DNA from: Asanoa sp. WMMD1127
GTDB lineage: Bacteria > Actinomycetota > Actinomycetes > Mycobacteriales > Micromonosporaceae
Length of the DNA: 64,000 bases
Assembly: GCF_029626225.1 (NCBI RefSeq)
Contig: NZ_JARUBP010000001.1
Span: forward strand, 372,001-436,000
Direction of reading: 5' to 3'
Every line of letters begins with the position of its first letter. The first letter of the stretch is position 1. Shown here piece by piece: positions 30,143-39,998 of the stretch. A model generated the notes under the pieces. It was not told the origin of the DNA. It was given only the letters and a program-made list of their open reading frames with translations, and did no database searches. Position numbers and translations under genes: made by a program.

Positions 30143-32803
30143 ATGGGTCCGTGGAGATTTGTCGGCCGTGCCGCAGAACTCAACCGTCTCATCTCGACCG
30201 CCAGTGACGGAAGAGGAAGAGGGCTCATATTCAGTGGAAGTGCGGGCATCGGCAAGAGCCGCCTGCTGCGCGAAGGCGTCGCCACGTTGCCGACCGATCG
30301 GCTGGCCGTCTGGACGGCCTCGGCCAACGTCGCCACCGCCTCGCTGCCGTTCGGCGGCCTGGCCCAGGTGCTGCCCACCGACCAGCCGCCCGGCCTGACC
30401 GCGGCCGGCCTGCTGCGTTGGGCCGTCGAGGCGCTCAACCAGCAGGCCGCCGGCCGCCCGATCGTGCTCGCGATCGACGACGCCCACCTGCTCGACCCGT
30501 CGTCGTCGGCGCTGGTCTACCTCATGGCCCGCGACGAGGGCGCGACGGTGCTGGCGACGTTGCGCAGCGGCGAGCAATACCCGCACCCCATCCGCGCACT
30601 GTGGACCGACGACCTCGTCGAGCTGGTCGAGCTCGAGCCGATGTCGGTCGACGACGTGAGCCGGCTGCTCGTGCAGATGCTCGAGGGCGACGTCGACCAG
30701 GCCAGCGCCGAGCGGCTGTGGAAGCTCTCCGAGGGCAACGCGCTGCTGCTCCGCGAGCTGGTGCTGTCGTTCAAGCAGGCCGGCGAGTTCACCAAGTCGT
30801 TCGGCGTGCACCGGTGGACGGGCCGGCTCGAGTTGGCGCCGAGCCTGTTCGACCTGATCGACACCCGCATCGGCCAGCTGACGCCGGGCGTACGCACGGT
30901 CGTCGAGCTCGCCGCCCTCGGTGAGCCGGTCGGCATCGACCTCCTGATCAAGGCGACCAACGAGGCCGACGTCGAGCTGGCCGAGGACCGCGGCCTGATC
31001 CGGGTCGTGCAGAGCGACCGGCGCTCCAACGCCCGCCTGGCCCACCCGCTCTACGGCGAGGTCGTCCGCCGCCGCTGCCCAGTGGTGCGCAAGCGCCGGC
31101 TCGAGGCGCAGCTGGCCGACCTGGTCGAGGCGGCCGGCGCCCGGCGCCGCGACGACCTGCTTCGGGTGGCGGTCTGGCGGCTCGACTCCGGCACCGCGCA
31201 GGACCCGATGCAGCTGCTGATGGCCGGCGGCCAGGCGTTCGCCGGCTTCGACGTGCCGCTGGCCACGCGGCTGGCCCGGGCCGCTCTCGACGCCGGCGGC
31301 GGGTTCGGCGCGGCCGAGCTGCTGTCCACGATGCTGATGTTCAGCGACCAGCCGGCCGAGGCGCTCAACGTGCTCAACGCCGTCGACGAGCAGGCCACCT
31401 CCAACGCCCTGCGGGCCCGCTGGCTGGTGGTCCGCGGCCTGGTCAGCTACTGGGGCCTCAGCCGCGAGGCGACGCCCGACGAGCTGTCCGTCGAGGCCAA
31501 GGCGCTGCGCGACCCGGCCGACCAGTCCCGGGTGCGGTCGTTCGAGGGCATCATGCGACTCCACAAGCTGGAGACGGCCGAGGCGCTGCGGATCGCCCGC
31601 TCCATCCTCGACCGGCCGGCCGCGCCGGTCGCCGCCCGCGGCCTGGCCCAGTGCATGATCGCCCACCTGCAGGCGGCGCAGGGCGAGTCGCGGTCGAGCG
31701 AGCGGGCGGTGGCCAGCGTGGCGGCCGACGCGCCGCTGTGGCGCACCGACATGCCCTACCTGCAGCTCGCGCTGGAGCTGGCCCGCGGCACCCGGCTGGC
31801 GCTCGCCGGCGACCTGGCCGGGATCGACGCGATCGTCGCCGACGAGTTCGCCGACCTGGCCGACGCCGGCGACTTCCGGCTCGGCTCCGGCTACCTGTCG
31901 ATCCTGCGGGCCCAGGCGGCCCGGCTGCGCGGCCAGACCGGCGAGGCGCTGCGCACCAGCGTGCAGGCGTGCGCGGTGCTCGCCACCAGCCGCATCTACG
32001 CCGGTCTCGCGCACGCGGAGCGGGCCCAGGCGCACGCCCTGCGCGGCGAGGTCGACGAGGCCCGCGAGGCGATGGCGGCCTCCGACGAGGCGCAGGCGCC
32101 GGTGATGGCGATCCTCTATCCCTGGCGCGAGCAGGCCCGGGCCGCCGTCCTGGCGGTCGCCGACGACCTCGACGGCGCGGCCGAGGTGCTGCGCGGCCTG
32201 GTCTGGCGGTTGCGGGCCGACAGCTTCGCCGGTCACGAGGTGCTCGCGCTGCACGACCTGGTGCGGCTGGGCCACGCCGCCGAGCCGATCGGCTGGCCCG
32301 ACGACGCCGACCCGGGCCAGACCGTGGCCCAGCGCCTGACCGAGCTCGCCGCCACGCTCGACGGTGACCTGCCGGGCATCATGGCCGCGCACGCCCAGGC
32401 CGCCGCCCGCCGCTCCGGCCCCGACCTGCTCATCGCCGCCGACCTGTTCAAGGTCAAGGGCCTCTGGGTGTACGCGGCCGAGGCGGCCGCCGGCGCCGCC
32501 GGCCGGTTCCGGGAGGCCCGGGCGGCCGAGGCCAACTCCGCCCACCGCCTCATGGGTGACCTGCTCAGCAACTGCGACATGCTCCGCACGCCGGCGCTCG
32601 GGTTGTCCCGGCCCGCCCTCACCGACCGGGAGCGGCAGATCGCCCGGTTGGCGGCCTCGGGCGTGCCGAGCCGCGAGATCGCCGCCGAGCTGTTCCTTTC
32701 CACCCGCACCGTCGAAAACCACCTGCAGCGGGTCTACGCGAAACTCGGCGTCGCGGGCCGCGGTGAGCTCCGCGCCGCATTGCGGATGGTCCCTCGCGGC
32801 TGA
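30143..32803 (+). CDS. Large LuxR family ATP-binding transcriptional regulator
   Basis: This 886-residue regulator has an N-terminal AAA_16/STAND ATPase (Walker A GSAGIGKS, residues 32-39; Walker B VLAIDDAHLL near 110), a long helical middle of TPR-like type rich in Ala/Leu/Glu (about 330-800), and a C-terminal LuxR HTH (LTDRERQIARLAASGVPSREIAAELFLSTRTVENHLQRVY, about 820-870). I chose ATG 30143, at the conserved start PWRFVGRAAELNRL. Such regulators respond to small ligands or maltose-like effectors. Its stop is only 17 bp before pncB, so it may be co-transcribed with the NAD salvage genes. Confidence 0.9.
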   Translation: MGPWRFVGRAAELNRLISTASDGRGRGLIFSGSAGIGKSRLLREGVATLPTDRLAVWTASANVATASLPFGGLAQVLPTDQPPGLTAAGLLRWAVEALNQQAAGRPIVLAIDDAHLLDPSSSALVYLMARDEGATVLATLRSGEQYPHPIRALWTDDLVELVELEPMSVDDVSRLLVQMLEGDVDQASAERLWKLSEGNALLLRELVLSFKQAGEFTKSFGVHRWTGRLELAPSLFDLIDTRIGQLTPGVRTVVELAALGEPVGIDLLIKATNEADVELAEDRGLIRVVQSDRRSNARLAHPLYGEVVRRRCPVVRKRRLEAQLADLVEAAGARRRDDLLRVAVWRLDSGTAQDPMQLLMAGGQAFAGFDVPLATRLARAALDAGGGFGAAELLSTMLMFSDQPAEALNVLNAVDEQATSNALRARWLVVRGLVSYWGLSREATPDELSVEAKALRDPADQSRVRSFEGIMRLHKLETAEALRIARSILDRPAAPVAARGLAQCMIAHLQAAQGESRSSERAVASVAADAPLWRTDMPYLQLALELARGTRLALAGDLAGIDAIVADEFADLADAGDFRLGSGYLSILRAQAARLRGQTGEALRTSVQACAVLATSRIYAGLAHAERAQAHALRGEVDEAREAMAASDEAQAPVMAILYPWREQARAAVLAVADDLDGAAEVLRGLVWRLRADSFAGHEVLALHDLVRLGHAAEPIGWPDDADPGQTVAQRLTELAATLDGDLPGIMAAHAQAAARRSGPDLLIAADLFKVKGLWVYAAEAAAGAAGRFREARAAEANSAHRLMGDLLSNCDMLRTPALGLSRPALTDRERQIARLAASGVPSREIAAELFLSTRTVENHLQRVYAKLGVAGRGELRAALRMVPRG

Positions 32804-32820
32804 GGTCCTAGGGTGGGTGG

Positions 32821-34107
32821 ATGACCATGGGCCACCCCGCCTTGTTGACCGACCACTACGAGCTGACCATGGTCAGCGCGGCGCTCAAGGACGGCACCGC
32901 CGACCGGCAGTCCGTGTTCGAGGTGTTCGCGCGGCGGCTGCCGCCGGGGCGTCGCTACGGCGTCGTGGCCGGCACGGGACGGCTGATGGACCTGATCAGG
33001 GAGTTCCGGTTCAACCCGGAAGAGCTCGACTGGCTGCGCGAACGGTCGGTGGTCGACGCCGAGACGGCGGCCTGGCTGGCCGACTTCCGATTCCAGGGCG
33101 ACATCGAGGGGTACGCCGAGGGCGAGCTGTTCTTCCCCGGCTCCCCGATCCTCACCGTGTCCGGCACGTTCGCGGAATGCGTACTGCTGGAGACCCTGGT
33201 CCTGTCGGTCCTCAACCACGACAGCGCGATCGCGGCGGCCGCGGCCCGCATGGTCACCGCCGCGCGGGGCCGGGCGCTGATCGAGATGGGGTCCCGCCGG
33301 GCGCACGAGGAGGCGGCGGTGGCGGCGACGCGGGCCGCGTACCTCGCCGGCTTCGGCTCCACCTCTAACCTGGCGGCCGGCCTGCGCTACGGGATCCCGA
33401 CCGCGGGCACGGCGGCGCACGCGTTCACGCTGCTTCACGACGACGAGGCGGCCGCGTTCGCCGCACAGGTCGCGGCACTGGGCAAGAACACCACGCTGCT
33501 CGTCGACACCTACGACATCGCGCAGGGTATCCGCACCGCGATCAAGGTGGCGGGGCCGGACCTGCGGGCGATCCGGATCGACTCGGGCGACCTCTCGGTG
33601 CTGGCCCAGCACTCGCGGGAGCTGCTGGACTCGCTGGGCGCGACCGAGACCAAGATCATCGTGTCCGGCGACCTCGACGAGTACTCGATCGCGGCGCTGG
33701 CGGCCGAGCCGGTCGACATCTACGGCGCGGGGACGTCGGTGGTGACCGGCTCGGGCGCGCCGACCGCCGGGCTGGTCTACAAGCTGGTCGAGGTGGCCGG
33801 GCGGCCGGTGGTCAAGCGGTCCGAGCACAAGGCGACGATCGGCGGGCGCAAGACGGCGGTGCGGCGACACAAGCCGACCGGCACGATGATCGAGGAGATC
33901 GTGGTGTCGCAGGGTACACCCGAGGCGCGCACCGGGGACCGGGCCTTGCAGCGGCCGTACGTCGCCGGCGGTGCGGTGGTCGACCTGCCCTCGCTGGCGG
34001 AGTCGCGGGAGCACCTGCGGCAGGGTCTGATCTCGATCCCGTGGGAGGGGCTCAAGCTCTCGGCGGGCGATCCCGCGGTGCCCGTCACTGTCGTACCCGC
34101 GCGTTAG
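32821..34107 (+). CDS. pncB: Nicotinate phosphoribosyltransferase
   Basis: This enzyme condenses nicotinate with PRPP to give nicotinate mononucleotide in the Preiss-Handler NAD salvage route. It has 428 residues. Landmarks are LLTDHYELTMVSAALKDG at the start, the substrate loop GTFAECVLLETLVLSVLNHDS, GSRRAHEEAAVAATRAAYLAG, the catalytic-region LLVDTYDIAQGIRTAIK and RIDSGDL, and SGDLDEYSIAAL. GGTGGG precedes the ATG. pncB adjoins clpS in M. tuberculosis (Rv1330c-Rv1331) as it nearly does here. It is followed 10 bp later by pncA. Confidence 0.96.
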   Translation: MTMGHPALLTDHYELTMVSAALKDGTADRQSVFEVFARRLPPGRRYGVVAGTGRLMDLIREFRFNPEELDWLRERSVVDAETAAWLADFRFQGDIEGYAEGELFFPGSPILTVSGTFAECVLLETLVLSVLNHDSAIAAAAARMVTAARGRALIEMGSRRAHEEAAVAATRAAYLAGFGSTSNLAAGLRYGIPTAGTAAHAFTLLHDDEAAAFAAQVAALGKNTTLLVDTYDIAQGIRTAIKVAGPDLRAIRIDSGDLSVLAQHSRELLDSLGATETKIIVSGDLDEYSIAALAAEPVDIYGAGTSVVTGSGAPTAGLVYKLVEVAGRPVVKRSEHKATIGGRKTAVRRHKPTGTMIEEIVVSQGTPEARTGDRALQRPYVAGGAVVDLPSLAESREHLRQGLISIPWEGLKLSAGDPAVPVTVVPAR

Positions 34108-34117
34108 TGTTCTCAGC

Positions 34118-34699
34118 ATGACCCGCGCACTGATCATCGTCGACACGCAGAACGACTTCTGCGAGGGCGGCTCGCTGGCCGTGGCCGGTGGCGCCGGGGT
34201 GGCGTCCGAGATCTCGCGTGCGCTGTCCGAGCGGCCCGACCGGTGGGCCCACGTGGTCGCGACGAAGGATTACCACATCGATCCGGGGGCGCACTTCAAC
34301 GACAACCCGGACTACGTCACCACGTGGCCGGCGCACACCGTCGTCGGCACGCCCGGCGCCGACTTCCACCCCAACCTCGACACCGACCGCATCGAGGCGG
34401 TGTTCCACAAGGGCCAGCACGCGGCGGCCTACAGCGGGTTCGAGGGGCACACCGACGACGGCGTCGGCCTGGGCACGTGGCTGCACGACCACGACGTCAC
34501 CGAGGTCGAGGTCGTGGGCCTGGCCACCGACCACTGCGTCCGCGCGACCAGCCTCGACGCGGCCCGGCTCGGTTTCAAGACGACGGTCCTGCTCGGCCTG
34601 ACCGCCGGCGTGCTGCCGCACACCACCGCCGACGCGGTCGAGCAGCTACGCGAGGCCGGCGTCACGCTGGTCGGCGAGCCCATCGTCAAGCCGGCGTGA
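34118..34699 (+). CDS. pncA: Nicotinamidase
   Basis: This isochorismatase-fold amidase hydrolyses nicotinamide to nicotinate and ammonia, feeding PncB. It has 193 residues. The catalytic triad is Asp9 (VDTQNDF), Lys98 (FHKGQ) and Cys140 (ATDHCVRAT); the metal ligands Asp51, His53, His59 and His73 match the PncA pattern. In mycobacteria this enzyme activates pyrazinamide. It forms a pair with pncB and overlaps the MFS transporter gene by GTGA. Confidence 0.95.
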   Translation: MTRALIIVDTQNDFCEGGSLAVAGGAGVASEISRALSERPDRWAHVVATKDYHIDPGAHFNDNPDYVTTWPAHTVVGTPGADFHPNLDTDRIEAVFHKGQHAAAYSGFEGHTDDGVGLGTWLHDHDVTEVEVVGLATDHCVRATSLDAARLGFKTTVLLGLTAGVLPHTTADAVEQLREAGVTLVGEPIVKPA

Positions 34700-35916
34700 G
34701 GCTGGCGCCCTACCGGGCGGTCCTCGGCCTGCCCGGGGTCCGCCCGCTGATCCTCGTCGCCATCCTGGCCCGTGTCCCGTCGGTCGCGGCCGGGGTGACC
34801 CTGACCCTGCACGTGGTGCTCGAGCTCGACCGCGGCTACTTCGCGGCCGGCCTGGTCGGCACGGCCTCGACGATCGGCGCCGCCGTGGGCGCGCCGCTGC
34901 TCGGGCGGATGGTCGACCGGCGCGGGCTGCGACCGGTGCTCGCGGTCTGCACGGTGGCCGAGGGCGTGTTCTGGTCGGTCGCGGGCTGGCTGCCCTATCC
35001 CCTGCTGCTGGTGCTCGCGCTGGTCGCCGGCGTGCTGATGCTGCCGGTCTTCTCGGTGGTCCGACAGTCGCTGGCGGCGCTGGTGCCGCCGGCGCAGCGC
35101 CGGCCGGCCTACGCGCTCGACTCGATGTCGGTCGAACTGTCCTTCATGGTCGGCCCGGCGCTGGCGGTGCTCATGGCGACCTCGGTCTCGCCGCACGCCA
35201 CCATGTGGGCCGTCGGCGCGGGCGTCGTGCTGTCGGGGACGGCGCTGTTCATCTTCAACCCGCCGGTCCGCGCGGAGTCGGAGTCGGCCGTCGGTCCGGT
35301 GCCGCCGCGCCGGTCGTGGCTGTCGGCCCGGATGATCGCCATCCTGGCCATCGCGGTGGCCACGACCCTGGTCCTGGGCGGCACGGACGTCACGGTGGTC
35401 GCGGTCCTCCGCGAGGCCGACCAGGTGAGCTGGACGGGCCTGGTGCTGGCGCTGTGGGGCGTCTACTCGCTGATCGGCGGCTTCGTCTACGGGTCACTGA
35501 GCCGGGTGCCGTCGCCGGTGGTGCTGCTGGGTGTGCTGGCTCTCGGCACCGTGCTGGTGGCGCTGGCCGGGGCGCAGTGGTTCCTGGTCGCGGTGGCGCT
35601 GATCCCGGCGGGGGCGCTGTGCGCGCCGACGCTGGCCGCGGCCGCGGACGCGGTCAGCCACCTCGCGCCGCCGTCGGTCCGCGGCGAGGCGATGGGGTTG
35701 CATGGGTCGGCCATCACGGTCGGGTTGGCCTTGGGAGCGCCACTGGCCGGCTGGGTGATCGACCTGACGTCGCCGCGGTGGGGCTTCGTCGCCACGGGGG
35801 TGGCTGGGCTGTTGGTAGTGCTGGCGGTCATTCCGGTCTACCTGTCACGCCGCCCGCCGACGCCGCCTGTTCCGGCACCGCGGTCGGCCGAGCGGTCGCT
35901 GTCACTGTCCGACTGA
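34696..35916 (+). CDS. MFS transporter
   Basis: This 406-residue membrane protein has about 12 hydrophobic helices and the MFS motif A-like loop GAPLLGRMVDRRGLRPVLA between helices 2 and 3. It begins at a GTG overlapping the pncA stop. Coupled with the nicotinamidase and PncB, it could transport a pyridine or related compound, but MFS families of this type (YfmO/Nre-like, drug:H+ antiporters) are broad and the substrate is not evident. A hydrophilic C-terminal tail rich in Pro and Arg ends the protein. Confidence 0.85.
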   Translation: MRLAPYRAVLGLPGVRPLILVAILARVPSVAAGVTLTLHVVLELDRGYFAAGLVGTASTIGAAVGAPLLGRMVDRRGLRPVLAVCTVAEGVFWSVAGWLPYPLLLVLALVAGVLMLPVFSVVRQSLAALVPPAQRRPAYALDSMSVELSFMVGPALAVLMATSVSPHATMWAVGAGVVLSGTALFIFNPPVRAESESAVGPVPPRRSWLSARMIAILAIAVATTLVLGGTDVTVVAVLREADQVSWTGLVLALWGVYSLIGGFVYGSLSRVPSPVVLLGVLALGTVLVALAGAQWFLVAVALIPAGALCAPTLAAAADAVSHLAPPSVRGEAMGLHGSAITVGLALGAPLAGWVIDLTSPRWGFVATGVAGLLVVLAVIPVYLSRRPPTPPVPAPRSAERSLSLSD

Positions 35917-35996
35917 CGCCGCGGTGTCCCAACGCTTCTCCGGTCCGCGGTTCGCCGAGCCGTCGCCGTCTCTCTCGGGCCGAGCCCGGTGGCGTC

Positions 35997-37007
35997 CTAA
36001 GTGGAGACGGCGGGCACCGGGTTGGGTTCGGGTGGCTCGGGGGCGGAGCGGCGGGAGACGGCGCGGAACTTCGCCGGGGGCATGCGGAAGCGGGCCACGA
36101 AGGCCTGGCGCAGCGCCTCTCCCGAGCCGAAGCCCGAGCGCGCCGCGACCTCCGGCATCGGTAGGTCGGTGGCATCGAGCAGCCGGGCCGCGGCGTCGAC
36201 GCGGGCGCAGCGGACGAAGCGGGCCGGTGGGTCGCCGAGCTCGCGCAGGAACAGGCGGGTCAGGTGGCGTGGGCTCACGCCGACCACGTCGGCGAGGCGG
36301 GCGGTGGAGAGGTCCGCTGCCAGGTGGCTGAGCACGTGGTCGACGGCGCGGCGGACGACGTCGTTGTCGGGGGCGGGCGGGGACACGTACACGCTCATCT
36401 GGGCCTGGTTGCCCGGTCTCTGCAGGTAGGTGACGAGGTCGCGGGCGACCTGGCGGGCGAGCTCGGGGCCGTGGTCCTCCTCGACGAAGGCGAGCGTCAG
36501 GTCGAGGGCGCTGGTCACGCCGGCGGCGGTGGCGACCCGGCCCTCGCGGATGAAGATCGGCGCCGAGTCGACGCGTACGTCCTGGTAGCGGCTCGCCAAC
36601 CGCGGCGCGAAACGCCAGTGGGTCGTGGCGCGGCGGCCGTCGAGGAGCCCGGTGGCGGCGAGCACGGTGGCGCCGGTGCAGACCGAGGCGACCCGGCGAC
36701 TGTCCCGCGCGAGCCGGCGGATGTGGGCGACGACCACCGCGTTGTCGGCGGCGTCCTCGTGGCCGAAGCCGCCGGAGACGATCAGGGTGTCGATCGGGCC
36801 GGTCAGCCGTTCCAGCGCGAGCTGCGCCTGCACGACGAGGCCGCTGTCGCAGCGGATCGGGCGGCCGCCCGGGGTCGCCAGTTCCACGCGGTAGCCGGGG
36901 CTCAGCCGCCCGATCGTGTTGGCCAGCTCGAAGGTCGACGTGACGCAGGCGATGTCGAGCAATTCGGCGCCGTCGTACCCGACCATGACGATGTGCCGCG
37001 GGTCCAT
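35997..37007 (-). CDS. GlxA family transcriptional regulator (DJ-1/PfpI-AraC)
   Basis: This 336-residue regulator has an N-terminal DJ-1/PfpI-like domain (about 1-185) with the nucleophile-position cysteine in ASVCTGATVLAATGLL, and a C-terminal AraC DNA-binding domain (about 215-320; LADVVGVSPRHLTRLFLREL and VAARSGFGSGEALRQAFVARF). The ATG at 37007 was chosen at HIVMVGYDGAELLD, the usual start of the family; a longer reading extends 186 codons across the divergent gene. It faces a small membrane protein gene across a 90-bp gap, its likely target. Confidence 0.9.
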   Translation of the reverse strand: MDPRHIVMVGYDGAELLDIACVTSTFELANTIGRLSPGYRVELATPGGRPIRCDSGLVVQAQLALERLTGPIDTLIVSGGFGHEDAADNAVVVAHIRRLARDSRRVASVCTGATVLAATGLLDGRRATTHWRFAPRLASRYQDVRVDSAPIFIREGRVATAAGVTSALDLTLAFVEEDHGPELARQVARDLVTYLQRPGNQAQMSVYVSPPAPDNDVVRRAVDHVLSHLAADLSTARLADVVGVSPRHLTRLFLRELGDPPARFVRCARVDAAARLLDATDLPMPEVAARSGFGSGEALRQAFVARFRMPPAKFRAVSRRSAPEPPEPNPVPAVST

Positions 37008-37097
37008 ATCCCCGACCTTAGGCCGCCGATCCCAGGGATTCGGACCCGTCCATCCCGGTCCGTTCCGCCACCGGCGGGCGCGCCGCATCGTCGAGGC

Positions 37098-37652
37098 ATG
37101 ACTACCACGACGACCGACGAGAACCCGTCGCTGCTGCGCCGGCTGGCCCACCGCTGGCCGACTCTGGCCGCGCTGCCGCTGATCGCGGCGTCCCTCTACA
37201 ACATCGACGATGTACGCGGCCTGGCGTTCCTGCTCGTCCTGTCGCCGCTGGGCTACCTGGTGCCGGCCGCCTACAACCGGCCCGGCATCACCTGGCCCGC
37301 GGTGCTCATCGGGTCCGTCGCCATCGCGCCGTTCAAGATCCTCGACCTGAATCCGTCGTACGCCCTGCTGGTCGCGTCGGCCGTCTTCGTCGCGATCGGT
37401 GTGGCGCGGCGAGCGCCCGGGTTCGGCGTCCAGGTGGTCGCGGCCGTCCTCTTCGCGGTGGCGGCGGTGATCGCGATCGAGGCCGGTTCCCTGACGCTCG
37501 GCGGCGCCTTCGTGGCCCTCGGGCTGCTCGCCCACGCCGCCTGGGACCTCTATCACCACCGTCACAACCGCGTGGTCCCGCGTTCCTACGCCGAGTGGTG
37601 CGGCGTCGTGGACCTCGTACTCGGCGTGGTCGCGATCGTCCTGATCTTCTAG
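37098..37652 (+). CDS. Six-helix membrane protein
   Basis: This 184-residue protein has about six hydrophobic helices after a short Thr-rich N-terminus (MTTTTTDENPS). It contains a conserved-looking HAAWDLYHHRHNRVVP segment near residue 150 on a loop, which may bind metal. No family name could be given with confidence. It is transcribed divergently from the GlxA-type regulator and ends before a bidirectional terminator shared with ctaD. Confidence 0.75.
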   Translation: MTTTTTDENPSLLRRLAHRWPTLAALPLIAASLYNIDDVRGLAFLLVLSPLGYLVPAAYNRPGITWPAVLIGSVAIAPFKILDLNPSYALLVASAVFVAIGVARRAPGFGVQVVAAVLFAVAAVIAIEAGSLTLGGAFVALGLLAHAAWDLYHHRHNRVVPRSYAEWCGVVDLVLGVVAIVLIF

Positions 37653-37664
37653 CTCATCGGGGGT

Positions 37665-37705
37665 ATGCGAAAGGGGCGACGCACGACGCGCCGCCCCTTT
37701 CGTAT
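37665..37705. terminator. Bidirectional intrinsic terminator
   Basis: Two 14-base arms, 37665-37678 and 37692-37705, pair fully except for one G-U position, centred on GAAAGGGGCG/CGCCCCTTTC with a 13-base loop. A-rich and T-rich stretches close the base of the stem on both sides. It lies between the convergent membrane gene (ends 37652) and ctaD (ends 37710), so it can stop transcription from both. Confidence 0.85.
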
Positions 37706-37709
37706 CGAC

Positions 37710-39467
37710 TCAGCGGTCGACGTTGCTCTCGGTGTCTTCCTCGTAGCGGGCCCCGCTGTCCGACTCGCTGGTCATCGGCTTGGCGCCACCCTCCGGCGGG
37801 CCGGCGAGCGAGCGGCCGGCGGCCAGCTCCGGGAACTTGAGGTCGAACGCCGGGCGCTCGGACCGGATGCGCGGCATTCGGTCGAAGTTGCGCAGCGGCG
37901 GCGGCGACGAGGTCGCCCACTCCAGCGAGTTGCCGTAGCCCCACGGGTCGTCGGCCAGGACCATCGGGCCGGCCTTGTAGGACTTCCAGACGTTGTAGAG
38001 GAACGGCAGCGTGGAGATGCCCAGGACGAACGCGCCGATGGTCGACACCTCGTTGAGCGTGGTGAAGCCGTCGCTGGGCCGGTAGTCCGCGTAGCGCCGG
38101 GGCATGCCCTCGTTGCCCAGCCAGTGCTGCACCAGGAACGTCGTGTGGAAGCCGAGGAACGTCAGCCAGAAGTGGATCTTGCCGAGGCGCTCGTCGAGCA
38201 TGCGGCCGAACATCTTGGGGAACCAGAAGTAGATGCCCGAGTAGACGGCGAACACGATCGTGCCGAACAGTACGTAGTGGAAGTGCGCGACCACGAAGTA
38301 CGAGTCGGAGACGTGGAAGTCGACCGGCGGGCTGGCCAGCAGGACGCCGGTGAGGCCGCCGAACAGGAACGTCACGAGGAAGCCGACCGCGAACAGCATC
38401 GGCGTCTCGAAGCTCAACTGGCCGCGCCACATGGTGCCGATCCAGTTGAAGAACTTCATGCCGGTCGGCACCGCGATCAGGAAGCTCAGGAAGCTGAAGA
38501 ACGGCAGCAGCACCTGCCCGGTGGCGAACATGTGGTGCGCCCAGACGCTCATCGACAGCGCGGCGATCGCGATGGTGGCGCCGACCAGACCCTTGTAGCC
38601 GAAGATCGGCTTGCGGGAGAAGACCGGGATGACCTCGCTGATGATGCCGAAGAACGGCAGCGCGACGATGTAGACCTCGGGATGGCCGAAGAACCAGAAC
38701 AGGTGCTGCCAGAGCATCGGCCCGCCGGTTTCGGGGGCGTAGACGTGTGCCCCGAGGATGCGGTCGGCCGCGAGGGCGAACAGGGCCGCCGCGAGCAGCG
38801 GGAAGACCATGATGACCAGCAGGCTGGTGACCAGGATGTTCCAGGTGAAGATCGGCATCCGGAACATCGTCATGCCGGGCGCGCGGAGCGTCAGGATCGT
38901 GGTGATCATATTGACGCCACCGAGGATCGTGCCCAGACCGGAGATGGCCAGGCCGACGATCCACATGTTGGCGCCGACACCCGGCGTGTGCTCGACGTCG
39001 CTCAGCGGCGTGTAGGCGAACCAACCGAAGTCAGCGGCGCCGCCCGGGGTGAAGAAGCCACCGAGGGCGATCGTGCCACCGAACGCGTACAGCCAGTAGG
39101 CGAAGCTGTTGAGTCGCGGGAACGACACGTCGGGCGCGCCGATCTGCAGCGGCACCACGAAGTTCGCGAACGCGAACACGATCGGCGTCGCGAAGAACAG
39201 CAGCATGATCGTGCCGTGCATCGTGAACAGCTGGTTGTACTGCTCAGGCGACAGGAACTGCATTCCCGGTCGGGCGAGCTCGGCGCGCATCAGCAGCGCC
39301 ATCAACCCACCGATGAGGAAGAACGCGAAGCTCGTGACCATATACATGATCCCGATCTGCTTCGCGTCGGTCGTGCGCAGCAGGCGCGCGAAGGCCGAGC
39401 CCTTCACCGGCTGGCGGACCGGCCAGGGCCGGGTCACGATCGGCTTCGGTGCAACGGTGGTCACCAC
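37710..39467 (-). CDS. ctaD: Cytochrome c oxidase subunit I
   Basis: This is the catalytic subunit of the aa3-type terminal oxidase, which reduces oxygen to water while pumping protons across the cytoplasmic membrane. It has 585 residues with 12 helices. Ligands are readable: heme a His84 (TMHGT) and His397 (HFHYV), CuB ligands His262 (GHPEVY), with cross-linking Tyr266, and His311/His312, and heme a3 His395. The Glu-region and proton channel motifs of the A-type enzyme are consistent. The hydrophilic C-terminal tail is normal for actinobacteria. It stands alone; other cta genes must be elsewhere. Confidence 0.97.
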   Translation of the reverse strand: MVTTVAPKPIVTRPWPVRQPVKGSAFARLLRTTDAKQIGIMYMVTSFAFFLIGGLMALLMRAELARPGMQFLSPEQYNQLFTMHGTIMLLFFATPIVFAFANFVVPLQIGAPDVSFPRLNSFAYWLYAFGGTIALGGFFTPGGAADFGWFAYTPLSDVEHTPGVGANMWIVGLAISGLGTILGGVNMITTILTLRAPGMTMFRMPIFTWNILVTSLLVIMVFPLLAAALFALAADRILGAHVYAPETGGPMLWQHLFWFFGHPEVYIVALPFFGIISEVIPVFSRKPIFGYKGLVGATIAIAALSMSVWAHHMFATGQVLLPFFSFLSFLIAVPTGMKFFNWIGTMWRGQLSFETPMLFAVGFLVTFLFGGLTGVLLASPPVDFHVSDSYFVVAHFHYVLFGTIVFAVYSGIYFWFPKMFGRMLDERLGKIHFWLTFLGFHTTFLVQHWLGNEGMPRRYADYRPSDGFTTLNEVSTIGAFVLGISTLPFLYNVWKSYKAGPMVLADDPWGYGNSLEWATSSPPPLRNFDRMPRIRSERPAFDLKFPELAAGRSLAGPPEGGAKPMTSESDSGARYEEDTESNVDR

Positions 39468-39600
39468 AGGCCTCCGCTTCGTTGTCTGTGTCGGAGGCAG
39501 AATAGTCCTCGCATCTCAGTGGGGCCGCGCTGGGTGGTGAAAACCTCTCTGGACCCCTGCGGCTGATGGGACTGGCGAATGGTCGATCAGGACCCGCGGA

Positions 39601-39998
39601 CGCAGGCCGCGGGACGCGGTGAACCGGGTCGACGAGCAGCCCATCGCCGTCGCGCTTCAGGCCGCGCCAGCGCAGGCCGCGGTGCGTGGTCAGACCGGGT
39701 CGACGAGCAACCCATCGCCGTCGCGCTTCAGGCCGCGCCAGCGCGGGCCGCGGTGCGTGGTCAGACCGGGTCGACGAGCAACCCATCGCCGTCGCGATCC
39801 AAGCTCCGCCAGCGCAGGCCGCGGTGCGTGGTCAGACCGGGTCGACGAGCAGCCCATCGCCGTCGCGCTTCAGGCCCCGCCGGCGCAGGCCGCGGTGCGT
39901 GGGTCAGACCGGGTCGACGAGCAGCCCATCGCCGTCGCGCTTCAGGCCCCGCCGGCGCAGGCCGCGGTGCATGGTCAGACCGGGTCGACGAGTAGGCG
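39601..39998. repeat. 71-bp tandem repeat array (about 5 copies) containing a gene 3' end
   Basis: Five full units of 71 bp (one of 72) can be aligned from their GGGTCGACGAG segment at 39626, 39697, 39768, 39839, 39911 and 39982, with a partial unit before. Each unit also carries CCCATCGCCGTCGC and GCAGGCCGCGG blocks. On the minus strand each unit contains the codons for Leu-Val-Asp-Pro-Val and TGA, which are also the last codons of the flavin monooxygenase gene ending at 39975. The array therefore looks like serial duplication of that gene's 3' end into the gap before ctaD. Confidence 0.9.
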
